From: Verrucomicrobiota bacterium
Lineage (GTDB): Bacteria; Verrucomicrobiota; Verrucomicrobiia; Limisphaerales; UBA9464
Direction: 5' to 3'
Assembly: GCA_947454705.1 (NCBI GenBank)
Contig: CANGKZ010000001.1
Coordinates: 124,001 to 188,000, forward strand
Length of the DNA stretch: 64,000 nt
Of this stretch, positions 1 through 8,875 are shown piece by piece; the first letter of the stretch is position 1, and each line of letters opens with the position of its first letter. Under the pieces are notes generated by a model that had not been told where the DNA came from, ran no database searches, and saw nothing but the letters and a program-made list of their open reading frames with translations. The translations under genes and the position numbers were made by a program.

Positions 1-1
1 A

Positions 2-280
2 CACATGCTCCTCGCCTGCATCGCGCCGCGCCCCATTTTGATCCACAGCGGCGAAGAGGATCGCTGGGCCGATCCGCGCGGCGAATACCTGTCGGCCTAT
101 CACGCGGGCGAGGTGTACCGGCTGCTTGGCAGGACAGCATTGGCCACCGAGGCCTCACCCGCCGTGGGAACGGCGGTGCTCAAATCCGACGTCGGCTACT
201 ACAACCGTCCCGGCGGTCATTCGGTGGAAGTGTCCGACTGGATCCAATTCCTCGAGTTCGCCAGGTTGCATTTGAAGTAG
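2..280 (+). CDS. C-terminal part of a CE15-like / acetyl-xylan-type esterase (cut by window start)
   Basis: Only the last 92 codons are present; the frame is open to the window edge. The visible part has the pattern of the C-terminal half of CE15 glucuronoyl-esterase-like and related alpha/beta hydrolases: APRPILIHSGEEDRWADP, which carries the acidic residue region, then a helix with the KVYRLLG-like stretch (here EVYRLLG), then GGHSVEVSDW with the likely catalytic histidine. Such enzymes cleave ester links between lignin and glucuronoxylan or remove acyl groups from xylan. The serine nucleophile lies outside the window. Function fits the xylan cluster at 38-51 kb, but family assignment rests on a short piece. 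Confidence 0.6.
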   Translation, partial: HMLLACIAPRPILIHSGEEDRWADPRGEYLSAYHAGEVYRLLGRTALATEASPAVGTAVLKSDVGYYNRPGGHSVEVSDWIQFLEFARLHLK

Positions 281-311
281 GCGGGCTGTGTTTCTTTTTT
301 GGGCGAATCCC

Positions 312-1850
312 ATGTCGTTTCGAAGGTTCATACGGTGCGCATCCGCCGTGGTGATCGGAGTGATCTCCGCATCGGCCGGCGAATGGTTTGTGTCGCCTGG
401 CGGGGACGACGCGGCGGACGGTCAATCCGAGGTCCGCGCGTGGAAGACCCTAGCGCGGGTGAACCGGCACGTGTCCCAACACGGCTTGCATGCGGGAGAT
501 GTCATCCGCCTGCGCGGAGGCGCGGTGTTCGAGGGCTCGCTGGTGGTGGATCGGGCCGGGGGTGGCAGGGAAGAGTCTCCTGCCCGCATCACCTCGTTCG
601 GACGCGGACGCGCGATGATCCGCCCCGGTGCTGACACCGGTGTGCTGATTCGCGAGACCGGATGGATCACCGTTTCCGGCCTCAACCTGAAGGCCGGAAA
701 AAATGGTCAGGGCGATGGCATCCGGTGCGACCGGATACTTGAGACGCCCAGTCGAATCTCCGGCATCACGTTGAAGGATTGCGATGCCGAGGGTTTTGCG
801 TGGCACGGCATCATGGTGGATGCCGCGCAGCACCGCATGGGATTCGATCGCGTGCGGATCGAGAATTGCAGCACGCGCGGCAACCGGTATGCGGGCATCA
901 TGGTGTATGGCGGAAACCAGATCGGGCGCACCGAGCGTCCGCACCGCCGCGTGGAAATCGAACGCTGTGTGGCTTCGCGGAATCCGGGCGATCCGGACCA
1001 ACTGGGCCAGCACTCCGGCAGCGGAATTCTGGTCGATGGCGTGGATGGCGGCGTGGTCCGGGAATGCGTCGCCTTCGAGAATGGCGCGGAGTGCCGGACG
1101 GAACGCGGCGGCCCGGTGGGCATCTGGGCCCATGCCTCGCGCGGTATCGTGATCGAACGGTGTGAGTCGTACCGGAATTGGTCCAGTTTGCGGGATGGCG
1201 GGGGATTCGACCTCGATGCCGGATGCGAGGATTGCGTCCTGCGCTGGAACTATTCGCATGAAAACCACGGGGCCGGATTCCTCGTCTACACCTACACCGG
1301 CGCGGCCTATTCGGATCGCGGATGCCGCGTGTATGGGAATCTTTCCTGGTACGACGGGGCGCGCGGATCCGGCTATGCGGGAATCCAGATCGGGTCGGAA
1401 ACCGGGTGCCGCATCACCGACCTCCTGGTGGCCAACAACACGGTGATCGCCCCGCCGGGATCGGTCGGAGCGCTTCGCATCTCGGGTCAGTCGGTCGGAG
1501 GACTCGTGTGCAGCAACCTGGTGGTGGCAGCGCCGCATGGAGTGCTGGCGGCGATCTCCGGGTACCAGCATCAACTGCGGTTCGTGGGAAACCGCTACTG
1601 GCGCGCGGACGGGGTGCCGGTGTTCCTCATCGACACCCAGTGGCCGATCCGTGCCCTGGCCGACTGGCGAAATTCAACCGGGCCGGACCATCGGTTTACT
1701 GCGGAGTCGGAATCCTTTGCGGATCCCGGGTTCCAACCCCTGCCGTTGTCGCCGCCGAAACGTTCTCGCTCGCGGGATCAAAAACCGTTCTGGCCAAAAT
1801 TGGACGCGAGGGCCGCCGCAGGGTTGGGGGCACCTACGCAATTGCCGTGA
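312..1850 (+). CDS. Secreted right-handed parallel beta-helix protein (pectate-lyase-like fold)
   Basis: About 512 residues. The start at 312 gives a clean signal peptide (MSFRRFIRCASAVVIGVISASAG); a GTG at 288 would add eight residues. The mature part opens with WFVSPGGDDAADGQ...AWKTLARVN, the usual entry to Pel/PbpX-type beta-helix proteins. A long ladder of short turns follows, with repeated phrases such as IRIENCSTRGNRYAGIMV and VRECVAFENGA, as in NosD/pectate-lyase-like folds. These proteins bind or cleave polysaccharides outside the cell. No catalytic residue set can be assigned by eye, so substrate is unknown. It follows the esterase fragment by about 30 bases, on the same strand, so the two may be co-transcribed. 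Confidence 0.75.
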   Translation: MSFRRFIRCASAVVIGVISASAGEWFVSPGGDDAADGQSEVRAWKTLARVNRHVSQHGLHAGDVIRLRGGAVFEGSLVVDRAGGGREESPARITSFGRGRAMIRPGADTGVLIRETGWITVSGLNLKAGKNGQGDGIRCDRILETPSRISGITLKDCDAEGFAWHGIMVDAAQHRMGFDRVRIENCSTRGNRYAGIMVYGGNQIGRTERPHRRVEIERCVASRNPGDPDQLGQHSGSGILVDGVDGGVVRECVAFENGAECRTERGGPVGIWAHASRGIVIERCESYRNWSSLRDGGGFDLDAGCEDCVLRWNYSHENHGAGFLVYTYTGAAYSDRGCRVYGNLSWYDGARGSGYAGIQIGSETGCRITDLLVANNTVIAPPGSVGALRISGQSVGGLVCSNLVVAAPHGVLAAISGYQHQLRFVGNRYWRADGVPVFLIDTQWPIRALADWRNSTGPDHRFTAESESFADPGFQPLPLSPPKRSRSRDQKPFWPKLDARAAAGLGAPTQLP

Positions 1851-1894
1851 GTCAGAGTCCGGCGGTTGACGGAAACATCGATTGAATGCCACGG

Positions 1895-2062
1895 AGGCTC
1901 GGAGCAGGGGGAGGTCTGAAATCCGTCCTGCATCCAAAAGCGCCAGAGGACTGGCGCACTCCACGACGCTGCCGCGACTTGGTTCACCGCGCGGCGAAAT
2001 TCGCCAAGTCTTGGACTGCGGGAGTCCTCTACCGCTTTGGAACGAGCAGATATCGCGAACCT
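1895..2062 (+). repeat. Dispersed intergenic repeat, copy A (HPKAP type)
   Basis: About 165 bases after the beta-helix gene match, with scattered differences, the reverse complement of 61745-61945. Shared blocks are the piece around CCTGCATCC-AAAGCGCCAG, GGACTGGCGCACTCCA, and GCGGGAGTCCTCTACCGCTTT. In one frame both copies read as LHPKAP-DWRTPR and AGVLYRF, which is the repeat and not a protein. The element holds a small inverted repeat (AGCGCCAG...CTGGCGC). Confidence 0.75.
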
Positions 2063-2091
2063 AGAAACGGACGCGAAAGCGAGGATGCAGA

Positions 2092-3645
2092 TCAAGGCTT
2101 GGGGGCCTTGACCGTGGGGTCGGCCGGCACCGCGGCGGCATCGCGCTCCGCGGGGACTGCGGGGCTGCTCTTCACCTGAAGCTGAAGATCCACCGCGCCC
2201 TGGGAGACCACGTGGGGCGTCATGTCGAACTGCAGCGTCCGGTCGTTCCCGTTTCCGAAGGCGATCGATGCCGCGATGCCTCCCGCAGTAATTACGCGGG
2301 GAGTGGACACCGTGGTGAGCTCGCCATCCACTTCGAGCGACTTGATCAGTTCGGTCGTTTCCTCGGCGCTCAGCGTCGTGTGTCTCATTTCTGATCCAGC
2401 GAGGAAAAACCCGGAATAGCCGAGTCGGGTGAGCAGTTCCTCGGATCCCTCGTAGATTCGCGACTCCACGAGCACCTGCTCCTGAGCGGGGTCGCGTCCC
2501 TCGGGGGAGGGCTTCACGAGCAAGATCGCGCGATGGCCCGGGCTGGTGATCCAACCACCCGTGAGCAGCGTTCCGCCCGCGGGAATCGTGGCCCGGAGTC
2601 CCGCCTTGAAGCCGTCGCCCGGTTGCGTGTCGGCAGACTCCGCAGCGGGAGTGGAAGCGGTTCCTTTCGGTCCATTGCCCGCTGCGTGTTTCGCCTGCGC
2701 GAGTTCCGCACGGGCGCGCGCAAGCTCCCCGCGGAGCCGCATGAGTTCCGCGCGACTGGCGCGCGCGGCCTCGGTGCCGTCGCGCAGCCGTTCATTCGAG
2801 CTGGAGAGTTTGTCGCGCTCCTGATGAAACCGCTGGGCTTCGCTGGACAGGGATTTGTTCTCGGCGGACAGACGCTCGATCTCGTGACGCTGGAGAATCA
2901 ATGGCGCGGCGACCACCAGGGCCAACCCGGCGAGGAGAACCACATTCGAGGTTTTCATGAAGAAGGCGGAGAGACCCATCGATGCAGCGGCGGGCTGCGT
3001 CACACCCGCCGCAGCGACGGCAGCAACAATTCCCGCAGCGAGGGCGTGGGGCGCGGTGCCGAGGCCGGCTTCGGTGAGCAGGATTCCGAGGACGACCAGG
3101 GAGACCGTGTGACCGCGTCGACTGAAAATGAGGCGGAGCTTTTCGGTGGCGCGGCTGACCCGTTTTTGGGCGGCATCCTCCGAAAGATCGAGCACGGCAC
3201 CCACGCGCTTGAGGTCCATCTGCTTCAGGTAGCGAAGCACCAGGGCGTCGCGGTCGGCCTCGTTCAACTCATCGAGCGCGGAGTCGAGTTCCGACCCCAG
3301 CTGTTCCAGAAGTGAGGTGCCCGAGTGGGTGGACTCGGTGAAATGATGCGCCTGCCGTTCGCGATCGCTTCGGCGCGTCTCGGATCGAAGCGTGTTGGAG
3401 GCGATGTATCCGGTGTGGCGGTGAAGCCAGCCTGCGAGCACCGTGCCGGATGGAATGCGCGAAGCTTTCCGGGCGAGGTCCACGAACACCTGTTGGGACA
3501 CATCGGCCGCGAGATCGTTTCGGCCGTGGAGCCGTCGGAGCGCGGTCGAGTACACGAGCGCGGTGTATCGGCCCACCAATTCTCTGAACGCGGTCTCGCT
3601 TCCTTCTGCGGAGTATTCCCGCAGCAACTGCAGGTCTTCGTTCAC
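2092..3645 (-). CDS. ECF-type sigma factor fused to membrane, coiled-coil and secretin-like tail
   Basis: The GTG start at 3645 gives MNEDLQLLREYSAEGSE, the usual opening of this family; a TTG at 3690 would add 15 residues. Residues about 1-165 hold sigma regions 2 and 4 (FRELVGRYTALVYSTALR, DVSQQVFVDLARK, VLDLSEDAAQKRVSRATEKLR). Then come two or three hydrophobic segments (SLVVLGILLTEAGL, LAAGIVAAVAAAGV, VVLLAGLALVVAAPLIL), a coiled coil rich in Glu/Arg/Leu (ERLSAENKSLSSEAQRF onward), and a C-terminal domain with VSTPRVITAGGIAASIAFG and FDMTPHVVSQGAVDLQLQV. That last part resembles the end of a secretin domain (inference). About 517 residues against roughly 190 for a plain ECF factor. Membrane anchoring suggests control by signals sensed across the membrane. 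No separate anti-sigma gene is adjacent. Confidence 0.8.
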   Translation of the reverse strand: MNEDLQLLREYSAEGSETAFRELVGRYTALVYSTALRRLHGRNDLAADVSQQVFVDLARKASRIPSGTVLAGWLHRHTGYIASNTLRSETRRSDRERQAHHFTESTHSGTSLLEQLGSELDSALDELNEADRDALVLRYLKQMDLKRVGAVLDLSEDAAQKRVSRATEKLRLIFSRRGHTVSLVVLGILLTEAGLGTAPHALAAGIVAAVAAAGVTQPAAASMGLSAFFMKTSNVVLLAGLALVVAAPLILQRHEIERLSAENKSLSSEAQRFHQERDKLSSSNERLRDGTEAARASRAELMRLRGELARARAELAQAKHAAGNGPKGTASTPAAESADTQPGDGFKAGLRATIPAGGTLLTGGWITSPGHRAILLVKPSPEGRDPAQEQVLVESRIYEGSEELLTRLGYSGFFLAGSEMRHTTLSAEETTELIKSLEVDGELTTVSTPRVITAGGIAASIAFGNGNDRTLQFDMTPHVVSQGAVDLQLQVKSSPAVPAERDAAAVPADPTVKAPKP

Positions 3646-3795
3646 CACGTCATTAAATCCGCCCGCCGTCGGATTCCGACAAGAAAACAAATGCCCGTCG
3701 TTTTAGCAGGAAATTGCGTCCGGTGCCGACGAGTGATTGCGGCATTGTGGCCCCGGGCGGTGAAGAATCAAAAGGTTGGAGAGATCCAAAGCACG

Positions 3796-4110
3796 ATGGG
3801 CGCGCGGCAGACGGTGCTGGTGAAGTTCTCAACCAGGCGGCATGAGGCGAACGAATATGTTCAGAGGAACGGCAACATCGATCGGGCGTTTGGCGCGATG
3901 AGCACCTTCAACGACATGCCGCTGGAGTCGCAGGCGATGATTCAGGAAATCGTGAACCGGTTTGAGAACGAGGTGAAACAGCCCTTCACCAAGGAAATGC
4001 AGTCCACGCTGGCCACCCTGGATGCGGCCCGCGGAAAACAGCCCGCGAGCGTGACCAAGGCCGTGAAGGCCGCCGCAACCTCCCTCGCCCAGCAGTACGC
4101 GCGGGTTTGA
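3796..4110 (+). CDS. Small hypothetical protein
   Basis: An ATG at 3796, with GGAGAG about 12 bases upstream, opens a 104-residue frame. The protein looks real: charged, with probable helices (AMIQEIVNRFENEVKQPF, KEMQSTLATLDAARGKQPAS) and no long low-complexity part. I do not recognise the family. It lies between the divergently read sigma gene and the convergent glycosyltransferase. The frame is open further upstream but there overlaps the sigma gene in antisense. It could be a remnant of a longer gene, given the broken locus next to it. Confidence 0.45.
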   Translation: MGARQTVLVKFSTRRHEANEYVQRNGNIDRAFGAMSTFNDMPLESQAMIQEIVNRFENEVKQPFTKEMQSTLATLDAARGKQPASVTKAVKAAATSLAQQYARV

Positions 4111-4143
4111 TCCAGATTCGATGCGCGGTGATTAAGCGGCGGC

Positions 4144-4980
4144 TCAGAGACCGGACCGCGGAATCAGCGGCCAGAGGAATCGCGCGAGCAGTCGCGCGGC
4201 TTCGATTTGAATGGTGGAGGAGACCGAGTCCGCACGCTTGAAAAGCGATGCCGCGATGCACCGGGAAAGGGATCCAAGTGTTGAGCGCACTCCAAGCCAG
4301 GTGACCCGCGGGCCGTGCCGGCTGGCGAGCCAGAAGGTGATCACGGCAAAGCTGAATTCCCGCGCGGAGCCCACGCGTTGATAAGAGAACGGGACATCCA
4401 GTCGGCGGCATCGAAAGCCACGCCGCAACTGCTCCAGCGCCCAGGCATAATCCTCCATGGTGGGCATGGACTCATCGAAGCGGATTCGTTCCCACAGCGA
4501 TCGGCGGATCATTCCCATGCTGTTGGAATAGATGGAGCCGAACTTCAATCCGCGGTCCTTGATCTCCTGCCAGTCAATGGCGTCGGAGTAGAAGGGATCC
4601 GCATCCCACTTCGCGCTGACGCACGCGGTGTCCGGGTCCGACATCGCATCGACATAGCGTTCGATCGCATCGGCGGATTCGAGAACCGTGTGCGAGCTGA
4701 GAATCAGCACCAGATCCGTCGGGCAGCGCTCGAGCGCAAAATTGAGCACGCACGGATGGCTGTAGGCCTCCGTCCATTCCACCACGGTCGCCCCGAAAGC
4801 CCGGAGCAGGTTCGCGGATCCATCGGTGCTGCCGGTATCGATCCCGAGGATCAATCCCGGCAGTACGGTCTGGCGTCGGAGCGAATCCAGCACTGCGGGC
4901 AGCGTGGAGGCCGAGTTCTTGAAACGGATCACCACCCCGATTCGGGGCGAGGGTGAACGGAAGGTTTTTATTCGATTCAT
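4144..4980 (-). CDS. Family 2 glycosyltransferase
   Basis: 278 residues. The N-terminal GT-A nucleotide-binding part is clear: IGVVIRFKNSASTLPAVLDSL, then GIDTGSTDGS, NFALERCPTDLVLILSSHT, which is the position of the DxD-like region in GT2 enzymes, and VSAKWDAD. A later MEDYAWALEQLRRGFR matches the ED/catalytic-base region. No transmembrane segment is obvious. It would transfer a sugar from a nucleotide donor to a polysaccharide or lipid-linked acceptor. Its start overlaps the end of the upstream exosortase-like gene by 4 bases, so the two are translationally coupled. Exosortase loci commonly carry such glycosyltransferases for exopolysaccharide synthesis. Confidence 0.85.
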   Translation of the reverse strand: MNRIKTFRSPSPRIGVVIRFKNSASTLPAVLDSLRRQTVLPGLILGIDTGSTDGSANLLRAFGATVVEWTEAYSHPCVLNFALERCPTDLVLILSSHTVLESADAIERYVDAMSDPDTACVSAKWDADPFYSDAIDWQEIKDRGLKFGSIYSNSMGMIRRSLWERIRFDESMPTMEDYAWALEQLRRGFRCRRLDVPFSYQRVGSAREFSFAVITFWLASRHGPRVTWLGVRSTLGSLSRCIAASLFKRADSVSSTIQIEAARLLARFLWPLIPRSGL

Positions 4981-6185
4981 TCTGCACCCGGGGTTCGCCC
5001 TGCCCATGCGGACGCGAGCGCTCGACGATTGCGATGGATGCGGTCCTGCTTCTGCAAACGCATCAGTTCCCCGGCGGACCGTTCGCTGAGCTCCGCAAAC
5101 ACCTCGGCGCTCATGGCATCGACCGGACACGACGCAATGACGTGCACGCCGGCGGCGCTGAACGGCAGAAACGTACGCTTCAGATAATCGCCATAGGTGA
5201 ACAGGAGCCCATCGGGTTGAAGGAAGAATTCGCGCATCCAAAGTTTCCCATCGGTTTTGACGTTCGGGAATGGGGTGGGCTGCACGCTAACTCCGCGGTA
5301 CCGCATGCAAACTTCCAGCGTGTGATGACGTCCCTCCCCGGTGGGTTCGAACCAGACCAGATCGAGATCCGGGGCCTGACCCACGAGGCGGACGCGGTAG
5401 GAATTGGCTCCGAGATCCCGCGGCATTACCGACGAAGGCGGCATGGCCGGCCGGGTGAAGAAGGCATTCACCGGCGACGCGGCGAACGGCACCAACAACA
5501 CCATCGCCACGGCCAACCCACGACCCATTCCTGGTAAGGCGGGCGCCTCTGACGATTGCAGGGACGTACTGTTTTTCGCAGGACGGCGCTGCTGCCATGC
5601 CCAGGCGCCGGCGGCCAGCAGAATCACCCATTGTGCCACGGGATGCATGGCCAGGAGGGGAATCGTGCCCGGCAGCAATGCGGCGCCGACTAGCGTTCCG
5701 ACAACGGTGACACTTGTAATGGCAGGGCAGAGAATCAGCCACGGAAGCCACAACGACTCCATGCGGGCACCCGCGATCAGGACCGCAACAATCACCCAGC
5801 CCATGAGCGCGATGCCGCCGTGCCTCAGGCGGGACGGTTCGAAGCGCGCATTGGCGAGGAGCAGCAGCGTGCAAAGCGCGACGAGATTCCCACCCGGGGC
5901 GGAAATGAGCGGCGCGAGCAGTGAGAATGCGGCGGCGAGGTGCAGTGTTTCGACCGTGTACGGAAGCAGTCGACGTTCACCCCGGGGGAAAAAGAACCAC
6001 ACCACGGGAATGAGCCACAGGAACCCCATGAAATAATGGAGCTGGGGACTTTCCACGGCGGGAAAGAACACCTGGCGATATCCGATGAGTGTGAAGATCC
6101 GCGCCACGTTTGCAGCGAACGCGGCCGGGATCGCGAGAACCATGCGAAGGACAAAGAGGCCGGTGCGGCTCGAAGCGCACGACAT
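4977..6185 (-). CDS. N-terminally truncated exosortase fused to an EpsI-like domain
   Basis: 402 residues with six to eight hydrophobic segments, then a soluble C-terminal domain. The segment IPAAFAANVARIFTLIGYRQ followed by SPQLHYFMGFLWLIPVVWFF matches the region of exosortases that carries the catalytic Arg (in NVARI) and the His (in LHYFMG). The C-terminal part, with LVWFEPTGEGRHHTLEVCMRYRG, resembles the EpsI domain found with or fused to exosortases. The usual N-terminal transmembrane helices and the CSG-type catalytic cysteine are missing. The first residues (MSCASSRTG) are antisense of the export-protein fragment at 6163-6339. It probably no longer processes PEP-CTERM proteins. Family assignment is from pattern only; an unrelated membrane protein is possible. 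Confidence 0.55.
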   Translation of the reverse strand: MSCASSRTGLFVLRMVLAIPAAFAANVARIFTLIGYRQVFFPAVESPQLHYFMGFLWLIPVVWFFFPRGERRLLPYTVETLHLAAAFSLLAPLISAPGGNLVALCTLLLLANARFEPSRLRHGGIALMGWVIVAVLIAGARMESLWLPWLILCPAITSVTVVGTLVGAALLPGTIPLLAMHPVAQWVILLAAGAWAWQQRRPAKNSTSLQSSEAPALPGMGRGLAVAMVLLVPFAASPVNAFFTRPAMPPSSVMPRDLGANSYRVRLVGQAPDLDLVWFEPTGEGRHHTLEVCMRYRGVSVQPTPFPNVKTDGKLWMREFFLQPDGLLFTYGDYLKRTFLPFSAAGVHVIASCPVDAMSAEVFAELSERSAGELMRLQKQDRIHRNRRALASAWAGRTPGAE

Positions 6186-6339
6186 GGTGTACGTGCCCTT
6201 CAGCCCTTATCGAACCCTGGAACGCTACGCCAAGCTCATCACCGACACCTTTGTTCGCACGGTGGCCGCCAACGAAGGCGGACGGGCCGCACGCCCCACC
6301 TTCGAAGGCATCGGCGTCAGCAATCCGATCACGCCGTAA
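6163..6339 (+). pseudogene. C-terminal fragment of a probable polysaccharide export (Wza-like) protein
   Basis: The plus-strand frame ends with RLEAHDMVYVPFSPYRT and then LITDTFVRTVAANEGGRA. This resembles the last part of Wza/SLBB-type polysaccharide export proteins, where a GDIVYVP-like strand is followed by an amphipathic helix. Nothing of the rest of such a protein lies upstream, because that sequence is the exosortase gene read in antisense. So only about 58 codons survive. An ATG at 6184 could start a short peptide, but I see it as a remnant. The fragment and the exosortase stub meet near 6150-6165, which looks like a rearrangement joint. Confidence 0.4.
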
Positions 6340-6360
6340 CGCGGAATCACTCCACGCGAA

Positions 6361-7611
6361 TCAACCAATGAACAACGGCTTGAGATGGCGGTCGTACAGA
6401 TTCGCCATCACCTGCCGACTCACGATTTCTTCGTTCGACTTCAACAGGTCGAGGTAACGCGGACCCGCCTTCGCCGCGAGTTTGAACGACACGTGCAGCA
6501 ATTGACGCACGTTCGCGTTGAACTCCGGATGACCCGGGATGTGGCGAATCGCCGCAGCTAGCTGAGGCCCCGTCCAGCCATTCACCACCTCGGCGCTGGG
6601 GAGCTTCGCGCGATCGATGTCGATCACACTCGCATACGGCGCGCACAATTCGTCCACGTGCGCGAGGGCGTACGCGTAGATTTCCTTGGCCAAGGCCAGA
6701 CCATCCCCGCCCGCCTCGGCGAGGCCGATGACTTCCTCGAGCCACGTCGTTCCTGCGGTCTTCACATGCACGCCCGCGCCCGTGCGAGCCAGCGCGCGAC
6801 GAATGATCGGATAGAGCGAGAACTTGTCGCTGCCGCTGTGGACGCTGAGTTTCAGGTTCGCCGGCAGACCGTACTTCGCCACCGCATGCGCGATCACCGC
6901 GAGGTCGTCGTTGAACTCGCGTTCGAACTGAACCAGGTCGCCGACGTAATCCACGCCCTTGTTGAACCGGCCGGTGAACTTCGGCGCGATCGTCTGCACC
7001 CGCACCTTCTCGTCGGCCAGAGCCGCGAGAATGATGAGCAGCTCGAGCGGCGTCTGCGGCGCGTCGGTTTCATCCATCGACACCTCGGCAATGAGGTTGT
7101 CCTCGCCCTTCGCAGCCACGATGTGACGGTAGATCTTCCCGGCGTCCTGCACCGCCAGCAGGTACTTCGCGACCACTGCCTCCACCTCCGCACGCGTGGT
7201 GGCAAAGGGCTGACCGACACCGGTGATGCTCACCGTTCCGATCAGTTCCGGGTGACGCGCAAGGAATGCGGCCACGTCGGAAGCTGCCGCCGGCTTCCCG
7301 ATGGAATCCGCGACATCGATGGTGAAGAAATCGGAACAGGCGAGGAAACGTCCCACCGTTTCGAGGCGAATGTGATCGGCATCCACGTGCCATCCCTGCT
7401 TCCAACCGAGCGCCGCAACGGCGGCCTTCGCAGCATCGAACACGCTCTGCGGTTCGGATCCAATGAAGGTATGTTCGCGGTTCGACTTGTTCCACACCGG
7501 CACCACCTCGATGCCTTCCGCGGCGAGTCGTTGAAACGCGCGGAGCTGGGCCTTGGCCTGATGGGCAAAGCGGTCACCGACACCAAAGGAGAAGCGTTCG
7601 AGAGTGAGCAT
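6361..7611 (-). CDS. uxaE: Tagaturonate epimerase family protein (UxaE)
   Basis: 416 residues, of family-typical length. UxaE epimerises D-tagaturonate to D-fructuronate in hexuronate breakdown, linking galacturonate (pectin) use to the fructuronate branch. Signs of the family are FSFGVGDRFAHQ near the N-terminus, NREHTFIGSEPQSV, WHVDADHI (metal ligand region), EVSMDETDAPQTPLELL and SVHSGSDKFSLYP. The conserved Asp, His and Glu residues suit a metal-dependent TIM-barrel-like enzyme. No signal peptide is present, so it is cytoplasmic. It is followed by the DUF5009 gene upstream on the same strand with a gap of about 75 bases, but no other uronate gene is nearby. Confidence 0.82.
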   Translation of the reverse strand: MLTLERFSFGVGDRFAHQAKAQLRAFQRLAAEGIEVVPVWNKSNREHTFIGSEPQSVFDAAKAAVAALGWKQGWHVDADHIRLETVGRFLACSDFFTIDVADSIGKPAAASDVAAFLARHPELIGTVSITGVGQPFATTRAEVEAVVAKYLLAVQDAGKIYRHIVAAKGEDNLIAEVSMDETDAPQTPLELLIILAALADEKVRVQTIAPKFTGRFNKGVDYVGDLVQFEREFNDDLAVIAHAVAKYGLPANLKLSVHSGSDKFSLYPIIRRALARTGAGVHVKTAGTTWLEEVIGLAEAGGDGLALAKEIYAYALAHVDELCAPYASVIDIDRAKLPSAEVVNGWTGPQLAAAIRHIPGHPEFNANVRQLLHVSFKLAAKAGPRYLDLLKSNEEIVSRQVMANLYDRHLKPLFIG

Positions 7612-7687
7612 GGTTCGAGATCGATCGAAAGTGTGCCGCGAAGCCTACCGGGCCGTCCTGCGCAGTCCAGCCCGCGGGAACGCACGC

Positions 7688-8815
7688 TCACACCCGCAGG
7701 AAGATCTTTCGCGAATACAGGAACTGCAGGAACCAGAAGCCGAATCCCAACGAGACCAGCGCCAGCACCAGTTCCGCATACGGACCGGCCGCCACGGCCA
7801 CCGGTCCGCCTACGAACAGCTTGGCCAACCCCTCGAAATCGATGAAGCGTCCGCCGAAGTAAATGGTGATGGGGTTCACGCCGATCCAGACGAACGGCAT
7901 GGCCCATTTTTGGAACTTCCACACATCGATCACCTGATAAAACGCCGCCAGCAGCAGGCAGCTGTAGCCTCCGGCCACGAGGACGAAGGACGAGGTCCAG
8001 ATCTTCTTGATCACCGGAAAACTCGGATGCCAGGCCCATCCCAACGCAAGACACACCAGGCCGCCGACGATGAGCGAGCCCACCTTCTTGCGGTCATTGA
8101 ACGCCGGATTCTTCAACACCAATCCGGCAAACACACCCAGCAGGCAGCTCGCGATGGCCGGCAGCGTGCTCAGGATTCCCTCCGGATCGTGATCCCCATC
8201 GTAGCGGCGCAGGGGCAGGTATTGCTTGTCGATGTAGTTCGCCAGATTCGCCCCCTCGGCGAAGTTGCCTGCTCCGTGCCCCGGCACCGGAACGAAGGTC
8301 ATCAGTGCCCAATACCCCACCAGCAATCCGACACAGGCCCCCACCAGCGCCTTCGGTTTGAGATAACAAAACATCCAACCGGCAAACAGGTAGCACAGCG
8401 CGATTCGCTGCAGCACTCCGAGCAGACGGATCTTTTCCACCGGCCCGGAGAATCCCCCGTAACACAGGATGCCGAGGAAAAACAGAATCGCCGCCCGACG
8501 CGTCACGCGGAGTGCGGTCTTGGTGCGGCCGTCCTTCTCGATCGACTTCTCCAGCGAGAACACCAGCGAGACGCCCGCGATGAACACAAACATCGGGAAG
8601 ATCAGATCCTCGAAATGGAATCCCTCCCAAGCCTTGTGATGCAGCTGTTCGGCGATCACTCCGATCACACCACCGCCGGCGAACTTTTGCAGACCGCGCA
8701 CCAACTCCTCCGCGCCCACGATCCAGAACATGTCGAACCCCCGCAGGGCATCGAGCGACACGAGACGCGCCGATGAAGGCTTGGACGGCGAAGTGGAAGG
8801 ATTCTGAGGGTTCAT
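7688..8815 (-). CDS. DUF5009 / heparan-glucosaminide-acetyltransferase-like membrane protein
   Basis: 375 residues from the ATG at 8815; a longer frame to 8875 adds 20 residues of low-quality sequence. It starts with RLVSLDALRGFDMFWIVGAEE, the hallmark of the DUF5009/YeiB/HGSNAT group. Then come about ten hydrophobic helices, with FPMFVFIAGVSLVFSLEKS, ILFFLGILCYGGF and WAMPFVWIGVNPITIYFGG. Human HGSNAT moves an acetyl group across the membrane to a terminal glucosamine; bacterial members are thought to be inner-membrane acyltransferases acting on carbohydrates, but the substrate is unproven. Its 3' neighbour on the same strand is uxaE, which suggests a role in uronate or acylated-sugar use (inference). 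Confidence 0.8.
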   Translation of the reverse strand: MNPQNPSTSPSKPSSARLVSLDALRGFDMFWIVGAEELVRGLQKFAGGGVIGVIAEQLHHKAWEGFHFEDLIFPMFVFIAGVSLVFSLEKSIEKDGRTKTALRVTRRAAILFFLGILCYGGFSGPVEKIRLLGVLQRIALCYLFAGWMFCYLKPKALVGACVGLLVGYWALMTFVPVPGHGAGNFAEGANLANYIDKQYLPLRRYDGDHDPEGILSTLPAIASCLLGVFAGLVLKNPAFNDRKKVGSLIVGGLVCLALGWAWHPSFPVIKKIWTSSFVLVAGGYSCLLLAAFYQVIDVWKFQKWAMPFVWIGVNPITIYFGGRFIDFEGLAKLFVGGPVAVAAGPYAELVLALVSLGFGFWFLQFLYSRKIFLRV

Positions 8816-8875
8816 GAAGCGGTGTTCGGGCGACGACTCAGCCGCCTTGGACCCGCGAACGGATCCAAAATTCAA

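Noticed and set aside
450-1574. Long minus-strand open frame opposite the beta-helix gene (374 codons)
   Set aside because: It is the antisense shadow of a clear signal-peptide protein; its residues are rich in Arg, Ala and His with no domain.
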